A stretch of DNA of 64,000 bases from an uncultured Halomonas sp. (GCF_947490095.1 NZ_CANLFS010000011.1:1-64000); one strand, 5' to 3'. Shown: positions 28,331 through 36,860, counted from the first letter of the stretch. Notes: a model not told the origin generated them from the letters alone. Translations and numbers: made by a program.

Positions 28331-30292
28331 ATGTCGACTAAGGCCGCCCTGCGAACCACCGCGGTAATGCGCCAAGCCCATGACCAAATGCGTTACGGGC
28401 AATTGCCGATGGATTTACTCGATGCCAGCATCGGTCGATCCTGGCAGCGTTGCCAGGATTACGGCCTATCTACCGGCTGCGCACCGGAATTGCTTAGGCT
28501 TAGTGGCAGTGAACTGCGTGACCAATGTGATGCGAACCATCGCTTGATCTCTTTGGTTGACCCCCTGGCCAACCGAGTTGCGGAGGAGCTGGGTAGCTGC
28601 CAGCTGTTACTGGCCTGCCCCGACGCGACCGTACTCAAAAGTTATGGGAAACGCTTTGTGCTTGATGAGCGGCTCCATATCACGCCAGGCATCAGCCTTA
28701 ACGAGCGTTGGTTCGGTACCAATGCGCCGGCTTTGGCGAGGATCGAGAATGCACCGGTGCTGGTTAAGTCCAGCGAGCACCTTCTGTTCCCCGAGAACCC
28801 GGTTTCCTGTGTGGCCTCACCGTTGTTCGATGTGAGCGGTGACTGCCTAGGGCTGATCGATCTGACCTTCGGTGCTGATCACCCCCGTCCGGAGACCTTC
28901 CTGCGGCGGGTGCAGCAGCTCACCAAGGTCTTAGAGCAGCAGCTGTTTCGCGATTACTACCAGCAACGCTGGGTGCTTCAGATACACGCTTCTCTTGCTG
29001 AACTCGATGGTTCAGCCTGTGGTTTGATAGCGATCAACGATGATGGCTTAACCCTAGCCGTTGATGCCCAGGCGGCGCAGTGGTTGGGTCGAGAGACCGC
29101 TGGCCTGATTGGCAATCATATCGAGTTGCTGCTGGGCCGTTCTTGGACGGAGCTTCGCCATCAGTGCGAGAACGTCTCGGTGCTGCTGGGATTGGAGCTG
29201 GCCGATAGCCAGCTCGTTGGTCGACTCAGTCCGCCGGCGGCCTGGCGGCCGGCAACGCTGGATAATGAAGTGTGGGCCCTGCCCGGAAACTGGACACTGG
29301 CCAAACCATCATCACCACGTCAGCCAGCGTCTCGTGAACCGGCGTTGGCGTCGCTTGTGGCCGGCTGGCCGCAGGTCCAGGCTCGGGAAGCATATCGGGC
29401 ATCGCGCGCCTTGGTCGCGGGATTGCCGGTCCTGCTTCAGGGTGAGACCGGTACCGGCAAGGAACAGCTGGCCCGGGCATTGCACTCAGATGTCGACGAG
29501 AAGGCTCCTTTCGTCGCGCTTAACTGCGCGGCTCTGCCGGAGAGCTTGATAGAAGCGGAGCTGTTTGGCTATGGCGAGGGCGCCTTTACCGGTGCTCGAA
29601 AAGGGGGCTATGGTGGGCGCCTGGTACAGGCTAACGGTGGGACCCTGCTGCTCGATGAGATTGGCGATATGCCATTGGCACTGCAGGCGCGCTTGCTCCG
29701 AGTGCTCCAGGAGCGGGTGGTGACGCCGTTGGGAGATCATCGTGAGGTGCCCATCGAATGCCGGGTGATTGCCGCCAGTCATCGTGATTTGGAGGCCCGA
29801 GTCGAAGCGGGTGAATTTCGTGAAGACCTCTTCTATCGTTTGGCTGGGGTGGTGGTGGAACTGCCGGCGTTAAATCAGCAGCTGCGGCTAGTGGAGGTTA
29901 TTCATCAACGCTGGGCAGCGCTTTGCCGATATCACAGTCGTGACTTAGTCTTAGAAGAGTCGCTAGGCGAGCGCTTGGCCGCTTATGACTGGCCTGGCAA
30001 CTGGCGCGAGCTCGAGCACTGTCTGGAAGTGGCCTTGGTGGGAGCTGAACCTGAGCTTGATACTCTGACTCTGGAGATGTTGTCACCGCGCTGGCAACGT
30101 AAGTTGGCAGAGGTCTCTTCAACAGCAAGGGATGTGCAGTCATCTGGCGTCTCAGGTGCTTCCCAGCCACTTAGGGAGCTGCAGCAGACACATATGCAGC
30201 GCACTCTGGAGGCCCACGGCGGCAATTATACTGCGGCTGCCCGAACCCTGGGGGTCAGTCGATCGACGCTCTATCGACGCTTGGTACGCTGA
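28331..30292 (+). CDS. Sigma-54-dependent transcriptional activator, AcoR-like
   Basis: A 653-residue enhancer-binding protein. The N-terminal third (about 60-220) is a GAF-type sensor region, then a PAS-like linker, then the AAA+ domain with Walker A GETGTGKE (from residue 371), the sigma-54 contact loop GAFTGA (417-422) and LLDEIGD. The C-terminal Fis-type helix-turn-helix is NYTAAARTLGVSRSTLYRRL. The layout matches AcoR. It probably senses amines or aldehydes and activates both arms of the island; known qhp clusters instead use the AraC-type QhpR. The ATG at 28331 has GGAGAG 5 bases upstream. Confidence 0.92.
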   Translation: MSTKAALRTTAVMRQAHDQMRYGQLPMDLLDASIGRSWQRCQDYGLSTGCAPELLRLSGSELRDQCDANHRLISLVDPLANRVAEELGSCQLLLACPDATVLKSYGKRFVLDERLHITPGISLNERWFGTNAPALARIENAPVLVKSSEHLLFPENPVSCVASPLFDVSGDCLGLIDLTFGADHPRPETFLRRVQQLTKVLEQQLFRDYYQQRWVLQIHASLAELDGSACGLIAINDDGLTLAVDAQAAQWLGRETAGLIGNHIELLLGRSWTELRHQCENVSVLLGLELADSQLVGRLSPPAAWRPATLDNEVWALPGNWTLAKPSSPRQPASREPALASLVAGWPQVQAREAYRASRALVAGLPVLLQGETGTGKEQLARALHSDVDEKAPFVALNCAALPESLIEAELFGYGEGAFTGARKGGYGGRLVQANGGTLLLDEIGDMPLALQARLLRVLQERVVTPLGDHREVPIECRVIAASHRDLEARVEAGEFREDLFYRLAGVVVELPALNQQLRLVEVIHQRWAALCRYHSRDLVLEESLGERLAAYDWPGNWRELEHCLEVALVGAEPELDTLTLEMLSPRWQRKLAEVSSTARDVQSSGVSGASQPLRELQQTHMQRTLEAHGGNYTAAARTLGVSRSTLYRRLVR

Positions 30293-30329
30293 GTCATCGG
30301 CGGCTGTTTTCGAAGTTCACCGTAGTCGC

Positions 30330-30794
30330 CTACACAATCCCCGCCTCGAGCCCCGCGGCCATGGTCATGGCGAGCTCCTCCACCTGGTCAACGAATGCTT
30401 CCTGCCATTCGCCGCGCAGGATCAGTGGCTCCTGTATCCAACGCCAACGAAGACCGGTGGTGATGCTCTCCACCGCGCGACGAGTGCCCGTGCCGTCGCG
30501 TCCGGCGCGCACATAGAGCGCACAGGGGAGACCCTGGGTCTCTTCCAGCACGTCGTAGTAGCTCCTGTCGAAGAAGTCCTTCAAGGCACCACTCATGTAG
30601 CCCAGGTTTTCGGGGGTGCCGAGCAGGATGGCATCACAGCCGCGAATGTCATCGGGGCCCGCTTCCAGAGGGCGTTTGACGACAACCTCCACGCCCTCGA
30701 TTCGTGAGTCACGGGCGCCATGCTCGGCGCTTTCGAGCAGCCTGGCGGTGTTGGGTGAGGGGGCATGAGCGACGATCAGCAGACGCTTGGGCAT
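30330..30794 (-). CDS. Flavodoxin-like / NAD(P)H-dependent FMN reductase family protein
   Basis: A 154-residue single flavodoxin-fold protein. It begins with strand LLIVAHAPSPNTARLLE, which makes the phosphate loop for FMN, and has the loop AILLGTPENLGYMSGALKDFFDR, which packs on the isoalloxazine ring, and later ALYVRAGRDGTGTRRAVESI. Members reduce FMN or quinones or act as electron carriers. It is convergent with the sigma-54 activator and divergent from the Raf kinase inhibitor-like gene. Its link to amine oxidation is unproven; codon use looks like the host chromosome. Confidence 0.82.
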   Translation of the reverse strand: MPKRLLIVAHAPSPNTARLLESAEHGARDSRIEGVEVVVKRPLEAGPDDIRGCDAILLGTPENLGYMSGALKDFFDRSYYDVLEETQGLPCALYVRAGRDGTGTRRAVESITTGLRWRWIQEPLILRGEWQEAFVDQVEELAMTMAAGLEAGIV

Positions 30795-30861
30795 ATTGAC
30801 AGCTCCTCGGTTGTTTCCCAGTCTAGATTATTATGTGTCGCGTTTATCAGGAGGATCAGCA

Positions 30862-31341
30862 ATGGCATTCGCCCTGTCGACCCTACGCCTCACCAGTCCC
30901 GCCTTCGATGACGGGGGCGCCATTCCTGCCAGACATACCGGTGAAGGCGATGATCTCTCGCCGGCGCTGGTCTGGCAGGATGTCCCCGATGGCACGAAGG
31001 GGTTCGCGTTGATCTGCCATGATCCGGATGCGCCGCTGGTGCAACATGGCACCCAGGGGTTCGTGCATTGGGTGCTCTACAACGTCCCTGCCTCCACGAC
31101 CAGCCTCGAGGAGGCGACGAGCATCGGCACCAGGGGCAAGAACGATATGGGCAAGCTGGGCTATGGCGGCCCCATGCCGCCCAAAGGCCACGGCGTGCAT
31201 CGCTATTACTTCTGGTTGCTGGCGCTGGACAAGCCCACCGACGACCTGCCCGAGGGCCTATCGCTGCGTGATCTGCTGGTCAGGATCGAGCCACACCTGC
31301 TGGGCATGAATCGCCTGGTGGGGACCTATCGGCGCAGCTGA
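30862..31341 (+). CDS. YbhB/YbcL family Raf kinase inhibitor-like protein
   Basis: A 159-residue PEBP-fold protein. It shows the anion-binding pocket signatures LSPALVWQDVPDGTKGFALICHDPDAP and GYGGPMPPKGHGVHRYYFWLLAL. Bacterial members are cytosolic or periplasmic and of uncertain function; this one has no signal peptide. ATG at 30862 follows CAGGAGG with good spacing; the frame is open further upstream but lacks a ribosome site. A strong hairpin terminator follows. Confidence 0.88.
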   Translation: MAFALSTLRLTSPAFDDGGAIPARHTGEGDDLSPALVWQDVPDGTKGFALICHDPDAPLVQHGTQGFVHWVLYNVPASTTSLEEATSIGTRGKNDMGKLGYGGPMPPKGHGVHRYYFWLLALDKPTDDLPEGLSLRDLLVRIEPHLLGMNRLVGTYRRS

Positions 31342-31365
31342 GCACGACCCCGCCAGCCGATGGAC

Positions 31366-31399
31366 GAGCGCCCCGGCATCCTGCGATGCCGGGGCGCTC
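31366..31399. terminator. Strong hairpin terminator after the PEBP-like gene
   Basis: GAGCGCCCCGGCATC pairs over 15 bases with GATGCCGGGGCGCTC around a CTGC tetraloop. No T-tract follows, but the fold is very stable and lies between convergent genes. Confidence 0.75.
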
Positions 31400-31434
31400 T
31401 GCCATGGGGCCTGAAAACCTGGAAAAAGCGAGGG

Positions 31435-31653
31435 TTATTCGCTGAGTGCCTCGAGCAGCACCCTGGCGACCGGCTCCGAAGAGGGCGGGTTCTGGCCGGT
31501 GATGAGGCGGCCATCGCGGCAGGTGTAGGGGGCGAAATCATCGGCCTTGGAATAGTCGGCTCCGGCGGCCTTGAGGGCATCCTCCACCAGGTGAGGCACC
31601 ACCTCGCCCAGGCGGTCGTGTGAGGTATGGACCATCAAGATGCGTTGACTCAT
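31435..31653 (-). pseudogene. Internally deleted DJ-1/PfpI (class I glutamine amidotransferase-like) gene
   Basis: The 72-residue frame starts MSQRILMVHTSHDRLG, the usual N-terminus of DJ-1/PfpI-like proteins of about 220 residues. It then passes directly to sequence that matches the family C-terminus: LVEDALKAAGADYSKADDF and DGRLITGQNPPSSEPVARVL. The ~150 residues between them, with the nucleophile elbow cysteine, are missing without loss of frame. A good ribosome site (AGGAG) and start remain, so it may still be translated, but it cannot be an active amidotransferase-fold enzyme. The assignment rests on recognising both ends of the family. Confidence 0.72.
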
Positions 31654-31792
31654 GAAGCGCTCCTGTCCGAGGCATTGCCTTTTGACGGGTTGGCCAGCAG
31701 TGTGAAGCAATGAATGCTCATGGGGAAATTGAAGTTTGGTTATGGCCGGCGTGCAGAAAGTTTATGCCTGCCGGTATCGGGAGGTGTGAGTC

Positions 31793-32170
31793 ATGTCAAA
31801 GACGCACTACAGCGTTCTACGAGTTTACTACGATGGCGTCTGCCCCCGCTGTCGGCGAGATCGTGCCCGCTATGAGCGCTGGGCGGGGGAGGCCGGCGAT
31901 CGGGTGGCATGGTGTGATGTGACCGAGCATCAGCAGATGCTGCGCGATAAGGGGGTGGACCCGCAGGCCGCGCTGCTCTCACTGCATGTGGAAGAGGACG
32001 GCGGGCGCATCGTGGAGGGAATCGATGCCTATATCCTGCTGATGCAGCGAGTGCCGCGCCTCAGGCCGTTGGCCCGGTTGATCGGCCTGCCGGGACTCAA
32101 GCCGCTGCTGCGCTGGTGCTATGACGGCTGGGTAAGGCGTCGCCTGATTCGCCAGGGGCGCCTGCCGTAA
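31793..32170 (+). CDS. DUF393 (DCC family thiol-disulfide oxidoreductase-like) protein
   Basis: A 125-residue protein with the DCC-family signature near the N-terminus, VYYDGVCPRCRRDRARYERWAG, whose CPRC pair would be the redox motif of a thioredoxin-like fold. The middle shows the typical GVDPQAALLSLHVEEDG and a C-terminal helix pair ending in RRRLIRQGRLP. Function in bacteria is not established. The ATG follows GGGAGG. It is divergent from the DJ-1 remnant. Confidence 0.85.
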   Translation: MSKTHYSVLRVYYDGVCPRCRRDRARYERWAGEAGDRVAWCDVTEHQQMLRDKGVDPQAALLSLHVEEDGGRIVEGIDAYILLMQRVPRLRPLARLIGLPGLKPLLRWCYDGWVRRRLIRQGRLP

Positions 32171-32267
32171 GGCAATGCCACGCTCCGTCGTTGTCATGCG
32201 GTTATGCGCGGACGTGGCAGGTCGCCCCGCTGGCGAGAGGGGGGGAGTGGCAGCGCCCACCAACGCA

Positions 32268-32291
32268 AACGCCGCCCCGAAGGGCGGCGTT
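32268..32291. terminator. Hairpin terminator
   Basis: AACGCCGCCC pairs with GGGCGGCGTT around a CGAA tetraloop, between the DUF393 gene and the convergent small hypothetical gene. It can serve both. Confidence 0.75.
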
Positions 32292-32337
32292 GTCGGGCAG
32301 GCTTGGGCGCGGGCTCAGGGGCCGGCGCCCGGGTCGC

Positions 32338-32586
32338 TCAGGCGTAAGCCTGGCGAGGCATGAAGGCCCGCAGGCTCTCCAGGCTCATGACCTTCCAGCC
32401 GGCATCGGGCTGGTCGGTCTGGAAACCGATATCGAAGCCCTTGTCTTCCAGGCTGGGCTGCCAGAATTCGCGAGTCGCCAGCGTCTCGGCCTCACCGGCG
32501 TTGGCCGCATGGAAGACGCCGCCGCCGAGGTGCTGCTCCTGACCGCGGGGATGAATGGCAAAGACATCGACGAGGAAGGCTTGCAT
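32338..32586 (-). CDS. Small conserved hypothetical protein, 82 residues
   Basis: A short acidic protein, MQAFLVDVFAIHPRG at the start and MSLESLRAFMPRQAYA at the end, with no signal or membrane segment. I do not recognise the family; similar short frames occur in Halomonas. I used the ATG at 32586 because the frame before it looks non-coding and a weak GAG-rich site lies upstream. It is flanked by hairpins on both sides. Confidence 0.6.
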   Translation of the reverse strand: MQAFLVDVFAIHPRGQEQHLGGGVFHAANAGEAETLATREFWQPSLEDKGFDIGFQTDQPDAGWKVMSLESLRAFMPRQAYA

Positions 32587-32732
32587 GACGCTCTCACTGA
32601 TTGAATAGCTGACTGTGAGGCCATCATAGCCCTTGCCCGGGGCTAAAGAGAGTGAAACGCGATTCCGTTGTGTTACCCCCCATAACGCCGCTGCATCATT
32701 CTTCGCCGGCATGGGGGATGCCATAAACGATA

Positions 32733-32761
32733 ACGCCCCGAACGTCTCGCGTTCGGGGCGT
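32733..32761. terminator. Hairpin terminator after the M42 peptidase gene
   Basis: ACGCCCCGAAC pairs with GTTCGGGGCGT around a 7-base loop, 20 bases beyond the stop of the minus-strand peptidase gene. Confidence 0.75.
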
Positions 32762-32780
32762 CATGCGCGTCTCGCCGGGA

Positions 32781-34025
32781 TCAGCTCTGCTGGCTCTCGG
32801 GCTTGTCACCGCCACGGTGGGTGAGGGGGCTTGCCGCGTCGAGGCGCGGGTGGTTGTCGAGGAACTCGCGGTGGGGGGCAGGCAGGGCGTCCAGGGCCTG
32901 GAGGCTGCGGGTGATGGCGTGGATAGCCGCGGTCACGTCCCGGGTATTGCCGGTCTCGGAGATGGTATGCATATTGCGAATCGGGAAGCCGATGGACGTC
33001 GCCGCACAGTCCACGGCGGCGAGGACGCCGGCCATGCCGTCGGTCCCGGTGTCGACGCCGACGATATCGCGCTGCATGGGGATGGCATGTGCCCGGGCGG
33101 TGCCCTCGATGATGCGGTTGAGCTGCTCGCTGGCGATGGAGCCCACGGACATGGTGAAGCCCTTGCCCATTTCCAGTGGCTGCATGCGGCGGTCGCCGAT
33201 GCCGGGGGCGGCCACGTAGTCATGGTTGACGTCCACGGCGATGATGGCATCGGGCTCCAGTTCGCCGGCCAGCACCCGGCTGCCGAAGCGGCCGATTTCC
33301 TCGTAGCTGGCGATGGCGAACATCACCCGGACCTTCTCGGTGCCCCCGGCCTCGGCGATCAGGCGTGCCACCTCGGCGGTGACGAAGCAGCCCAGGCCGT
33401 TATCGAGATAGGCGCCGTAGAAGGTGTCGGGGCTGAAGCCGTGGCGAATGGGGCGCTCCAGGAGGATGGCATCGCCGGGGCGCACGCCCAGATTCTCTAT
33501 CTGCTGCTTCTTGTTGTCGCCGTGGATCTGCAGGTCGAGATAGAGCTGCTCCTTCTTGATGCCCTTGTCTCCGCTGCGCTGGGCGGGGTCCGAGAAGTGG
33601 ATGGCACCCAGCGCCTCCACGGTGCCGCCCTGGAGGCGCCGATAGCTGCCCGGTGCCTCGGGATCCTCGCTGAACAGCGTCACCTCATGGCCGACCAGCA
33701 CATTGGGCAGAAAGGAATCGCTGTTGATCCAGATCTTGCCATCTTCGCCGATGGAGCGGACTTGCATGCGGATCTTGTCCGCGTGGCCGATGACCATCAC
33801 CTTGAAGAGGTCATCACGCCCCGGGTGAGTGTCCAGCACCACGCCGGCGTGTCCCTTGAACTGATGCAGCTGCCAGCCTTCGGGAGCGAAGCTCTCGAAA
33901 TAGGGCTTGAGTACGCCGTAGGTCATGGCGCCCTCGAGTCCGACGGGGCTCGGGGCGGCGAGAATGTCACGCATCAGCGCGAACTGCTCGTCGGGCATGG
34001 CGGACGTCCAGGGTGTTGCGCTCAT
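32781..34025 (-). CDS. M42 family metallopeptidase of the NAGGN-associated type
   Basis: A 414-residue cytosolic aminopeptidase-like enzyme with two metal sites. Visible metal-ligand regions are MVIGHADKIRMQV, GAYLDNGLGCFV, ATYEEIG-like ASYEEIGRFGS and GVDVNHD-like AVDVNHDYVAAPG, then GTDGMAGVLAA and the final His in MHTISETGNTRDV. It matches the group annotated with the osmoprotectant N-acetylglutaminylglutamine amide (NAGGN) gene set. The synthesis genes asnO and ngg are not next to it here. The ATG at 34025 follows AAGGAG. The neighbour on the other strand is a VIT-type transporter. Confidence 0.85.
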   Translation of the reverse strand: MSATPWTSAMPDEQFALMRDILAAPSPVGLEGAMTYGVLKPYFESFAPEGWQLHQFKGHAGVVLDTHPGRDDLFKVMVIGHADKIRMQVRSIGEDGKIWINSDSFLPNVLVGHEVTLFSEDPEAPGSYRRLQGGTVEALGAIHFSDPAQRSGDKGIKKEQLYLDLQIHGDNKKQQIENLGVRPGDAILLERPIRHGFSPDTFYGAYLDNGLGCFVTAEVARLIAEAGGTEKVRVMFAIASYEEIGRFGSRVLAGELEPDAIIAVDVNHDYVAAPGIGDRRMQPLEMGKGFTMSVGSIASEQLNRIIEGTARAHAIPMQRDIVGVDTGTDGMAGVLAAVDCAATSIGFPIRNMHTISETGNTRDVTAAIHAITRSLQALDALPAPHREFLDNHPRLDAASPLTHRGGDKPESQQS

Positions 34026-34221
34026 TCGTTGAGTCTCCTTGCATGGCGGGGGGGATGGTTGCCCCCGTATCGTGATGAGGTCGAAGCATGAGCCAGGCGT
34101 GCCGGGAACGGCCGCCGGAAGCGTGTGGCGGAAGTTTACCATGGCGCGAGCCATGCCCTGCAGGGGCCATGCTCTACAGTGGTGATTGAGCGGTGTCATC
34201 AACTGGCGGGAGGGAGTCGGC

Positions 34222-34980
34222 ATGAAAGGGCTCAGGCGTAGCGACCTGGAGGAAGAGCATCACCCGGAGGCCATTCGCCGGCGGTTGCAGAGCGGCAACG
34301 CCGGGCAGAGTCTGCCGGATGCCATTCTCGGCGGCATCGATGGCTGTGTGACCACCTTCGCCGTGGTCTCCGGTGCCTTCGGGGCCGGCTTCTCGGCCAG
34401 CGTGGCGCTGGTGCTGGGGTTTGCCAACCTGCTGGCCGATGGCTTCAGCATGGCGATCAGCAACTATGAGGCGATCAAGGCGCAGCGCGAACACGTCGAT
34501 GGTGTGCGTCGTAACGAACATCATCATATCGCGGTGATACCCGAGGGGGAGCGTGAGGAGATCCGCCAGATCTTCCTCGCCAAGGGCTTCGCGGGCGAGA
34601 CACTGGAGCGGGTGGTGGAGACCATCTGCAGCGACCGCGAACTCTGGGTGGAGACCATGCTGCGCGAGGAGCACGGCCTGCAGACCGAGGGATTGAGCCC
34701 CCTGCGGTCGGGGCTGGTCACCTTTGGCGCCTTCCTGGCCGTGGGGGCGGTGCCGCTCGTGCCCTACGCCGTCCCCGGCCTTGGCGCGAATGCCCAGTTT
34801 TTGACGAGCCTGGCACTGGCCGGGCTGATGTTCTTCCTGATCGGCATGGGCAAGAGCGTCGTCTATCACCAGCCGCTGCTGGCGTCCGGTGCACGCACTC
34901 TGCTCATGGGCGGAGCGGCGGCGGGCCTGGCCTTTCTGACGGGCCACCTGGCCCAGGCGCTATTCGGGGTTGGTCCATAG
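34222..34980 (+). CDS. VIT1/CCC1 family iron/manganese transporter
   Basis: A 252-residue inner-membrane protein of the VIT1/CCC1 family, which moves Fe2+ or Mn2+ out of the cytoplasm. Features: an early helix GGIDGCVTTFAVVSGAFGAG, the motif LADGFSMAISNYEAIKAQ with the conserved metal-path Asp, a cytoplasmic Glu-rich metal-binding part (about 80-150), and three further helices to the C-terminus. ATG at 34222 follows GGGAGGGAG. Iron export fits the iron-sulfur genes nearby but no shared regulation is visible. Confidence 0.88.
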   Translation: MKGLRRSDLEEEHHPEAIRRRLQSGNAGQSLPDAILGGIDGCVTTFAVVSGAFGAGFSASVALVLGFANLLADGFSMAISNYEAIKAQREHVDGVRRNEHHHIAVIPEGEREEIRQIFLAKGFAGETLERVVETICSDRELWVETMLREEHGLQTEGLSPLRSGLVTFGAFLAVGAVPLVPYAVPGLGANAQFLTSLALAGLMFFLIGMGKSVVYHQPLLASGARTLLMGGAAAGLAFLTGHLAQALFGVGP

Positions 34981-35021
34981 CGGAGAGGGAAAAGGGCAGC
35001 GCCGCGTCAGGGGGGCGTGGT

Positions 35022-35196
35022 TGAGGGGTGAGGGGTGAGGGGTGAGGGGTGAATGGTGAGGGGTGAGAGGTGAGGAGTGAGGGGTGAATGGTGAATGGTG
35101 AGTGGTGAATGGTGAATGGTGAATGGTGAGGGGTGAATGGTGAATGGTGAATGGTGAATGGTGAATGGTGAGGGGTGAGGAGTGAGGGGTGAATGG
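35022..35196. repeat. Tandem heptamer array, 25 units of TGARKGG type
   Basis: Twenty-five uninterrupted 7-base units occupy 175 bp. The two main forms are TGAATGG and TGAGGGG, with rare variants TGAGAGG, TGAGGAG and TGAGTGG. The array fills most of the gap between two convergent genes. Because 7 is not a multiple of 3, all frames stay open on the minus strand and make a false reading frame of His/Ser/Pro/Phe repeats. It is a variable-number tandem repeat; no function is shown. Confidence 0.93.
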
Positions 35197-35199
35197 TAA

Positions 35200-35220
35200 G
35201 GGGCCGCGTGACGCGGCCCC
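35200..35220. terminator. Hairpin terminator after the AGCS symporter gene
   Basis: GGGGCCGCG pairs with CGCGGCCCC around TGA, 7 bases beyond the minus-strand stop and directly beside the heptamer array. Confidence 0.75.
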
Positions 35221-35226
35221 TCGGGG

Positions 35227-36663
35227 TCAGCGCCGGGGCCAGGCCTTGGGGTCGACCTTGTCGACCAGCTTGGGGAAGCGGCCGGGGTCGAAGACGGGTT
35301 CCTGCCCCGCCTTGAGCTGGCGCTCGTAGTCCTTGAACAGCGCAAATGCCACCGGCGAGAGCAGCAGAATGGCGACCAGGTTGATCAGTGCCATCATGCC
35401 CATGGAGAAGTCGGCAAAGCTCCAGATCGTCCCGAGGCTTGCGATGGAGCCGATCATGACCATGCTCAGCACCGCCAGGCGGTAGACCAGAATGGCCAGA
35501 GGGGCCCGGCGGCGGCCGGCCAGGTACTCTACGTTGGCTTCGCCGTAGGAGTAGTTGGCGATCACCGAGGTGAAGGCGAACAGCAGGATGGCGATGGCGA
35601 TGAACTGGCCGCCCCATTCGCCCACATGCTGGGAGAGGGCGAGCTGGGTGAGCTGGATCCCGTTGGCCTCGTCACCGGCCAGGAGCTCGGGGCCCGCCAT
35701 GATGATGATGGCCGCGGTGGCGGTACAGATCACCAGGGTGTCGAGGAAGACGCCGAGCATCTGGATGAATCCCTGAGCGGCGGGATGGTCGGGATGCGTG
35801 GTGGCGGTGGCCGCGGCGTTGGGGGCCGAGCCCATGCCCGCCTCATTGGAGAACAGGCCGCGCTTGATGCCGTTCATGATGGCCTGCGCCACCGCATAGC
35901 CCACCGCACCACCGGCGGCCTGTTCGAGGCCGAAGGCGCTCTTGATGATGGTGCCCAGCGCGGCGGGCAGGTCACCGATATTGAGGGCCACCACCGTCAG
36001 TGCCAGCAGCAGGTAGAGCAGCGCCATTAGCGGCACCACCAGCTCGGCGACGCGGGCGATGGACTTGAGGCCGCCGAAGATGATGGGGGCGACGATCGCC
36101 ATCAGCACGAGGCCCATGATCCAGGTGGGCACGGCGAAGGCCTCCTGCATCGCCTGGGCGATGGAGTTGGCCTGCACGCTGTTGAAGGCCAGGCCGAAGG
36201 CAATGATCAGGCAGACCGAGAAGGCGACTGCCAGCCAGCGCAGGCCGAGGCCGCGCTCGATATAGCGAGCCGGCCCCCCGCGGAAGGTCTGGTCTCCGTG
36301 GTCGACCTTGTAGGCCTGGGCCAGGGTGGACTCCACGAAACTGGTGGCCATGCCGACCAGGGCGGTGACCCACATCCAGAAGATGGCGCCGGGGCCGCCG
36401 AAGTAGATGGCCACGGCGACCCCGGCCAGGTTGCCGGTGCCCACCCGCGCCGCCAGGCTGGTGGACAGCGCCTGGAAGGAGGAGATGCCGCCGTTGCCTT
36501 CGCGTGAATGGCGCAACAGCGTGAACATATGGCCGAAGTAGCGGAATTGGATGCCGCGGGTCATGACGGTGAAGTAGAGACCGGCACCGATCAGCAAATA
36601 GATCAGGACGCTGCCCCACAGCAGGCCATTGCCGCCGTCTACCAGCCGGTTGAAGAATTCCAT
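35227..36663 (-). CDS. Sodium:alanine/glycine symporter, AGCS family
   Basis: A 478-residue inner-membrane transporter with about eleven helices. The family signature GPGAIFWMWVTALVGMATSFVE lies at about residues 89-110, preceded by SLAARVGTGNLAGVA, and NGIKRGLFSNEAGMGSAPNAAATA is in the middle. It should import alanine, glycine or a similar small amino acid with Na+. I took the ATG at 36663 (MEFFNRLVDGGNGLLWG), the typical family start; the frame is open 59 codons upstream without family similarity. It is followed by a hairpin. Confidence 0.92.
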   Translation of the reverse strand: MEFFNRLVDGGNGLLWGSVLIYLLIGAGLYFTVMTRGIQFRYFGHMFTLLRHSREGNGGISSFQALSTSLAARVGTGNLAGVAVAIYFGGPGAIFWMWVTALVGMATSFVESTLAQAYKVDHGDQTFRGGPARYIERGLGLRWLAVAFSVCLIIAFGLAFNSVQANSIAQAMQEAFAVPTWIMGLVLMAIVAPIIFGGLKSIARVAELVVPLMALLYLLLALTVVALNIGDLPAALGTIIKSAFGLEQAAGGAVGYAVAQAIMNGIKRGLFSNEAGMGSAPNAAATATTHPDHPAAQGFIQMLGVFLDTLVICTATAAIIIMAGPELLAGDEANGIQLTQLALSQHVGEWGGQFIAIAILLFAFTSVIANYSYGEANVEYLAGRRRAPLAILVYRLAVLSMVMIGSIASLGTIWSFADFSMGMMALINLVAILLLSPVAFALFKDYERQLKAGQEPVFDPGRFPKLVDKVDPKAWPRR

Positions 36664-36860
36664 GGAAGTCGCCTGTGTTGCGATGAGTTCGGGCGACCAT
36701 TTTTCATCTTCCAGGCCGGTTGGCAACTTTTTCTGTGTTGGAGCCTTTGGGCTGTTAGTGCATTGGCCGAATGAACAGTGAGTCGCAAGGCAGGCTTGAT
36801 GGCGCTCAACCTGAGGCCTGACGAGTACCGAGGGGGACACATGGCGGGGTGAGGGCGATG

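Noticed and set aside
17879..30330. Amine island as an integrated mobile element
   Set aside because: No integrase, transposase, tRNA boundary or flanking direct repeats are visible; only composition hints at transfer.
35022..35196. Heptamer array considered as a CRISPR array
   Set aside because: Units are 7 bases with no spacers, and no cas genes are present.
35007..35345. Minus-strand frame coding for His/Ser/Pro/Phe repeats
   Set aside because: It is a by-product of the heptamer repeat, whose unit length keeps all frames open, and it has no ribosome site or homology.
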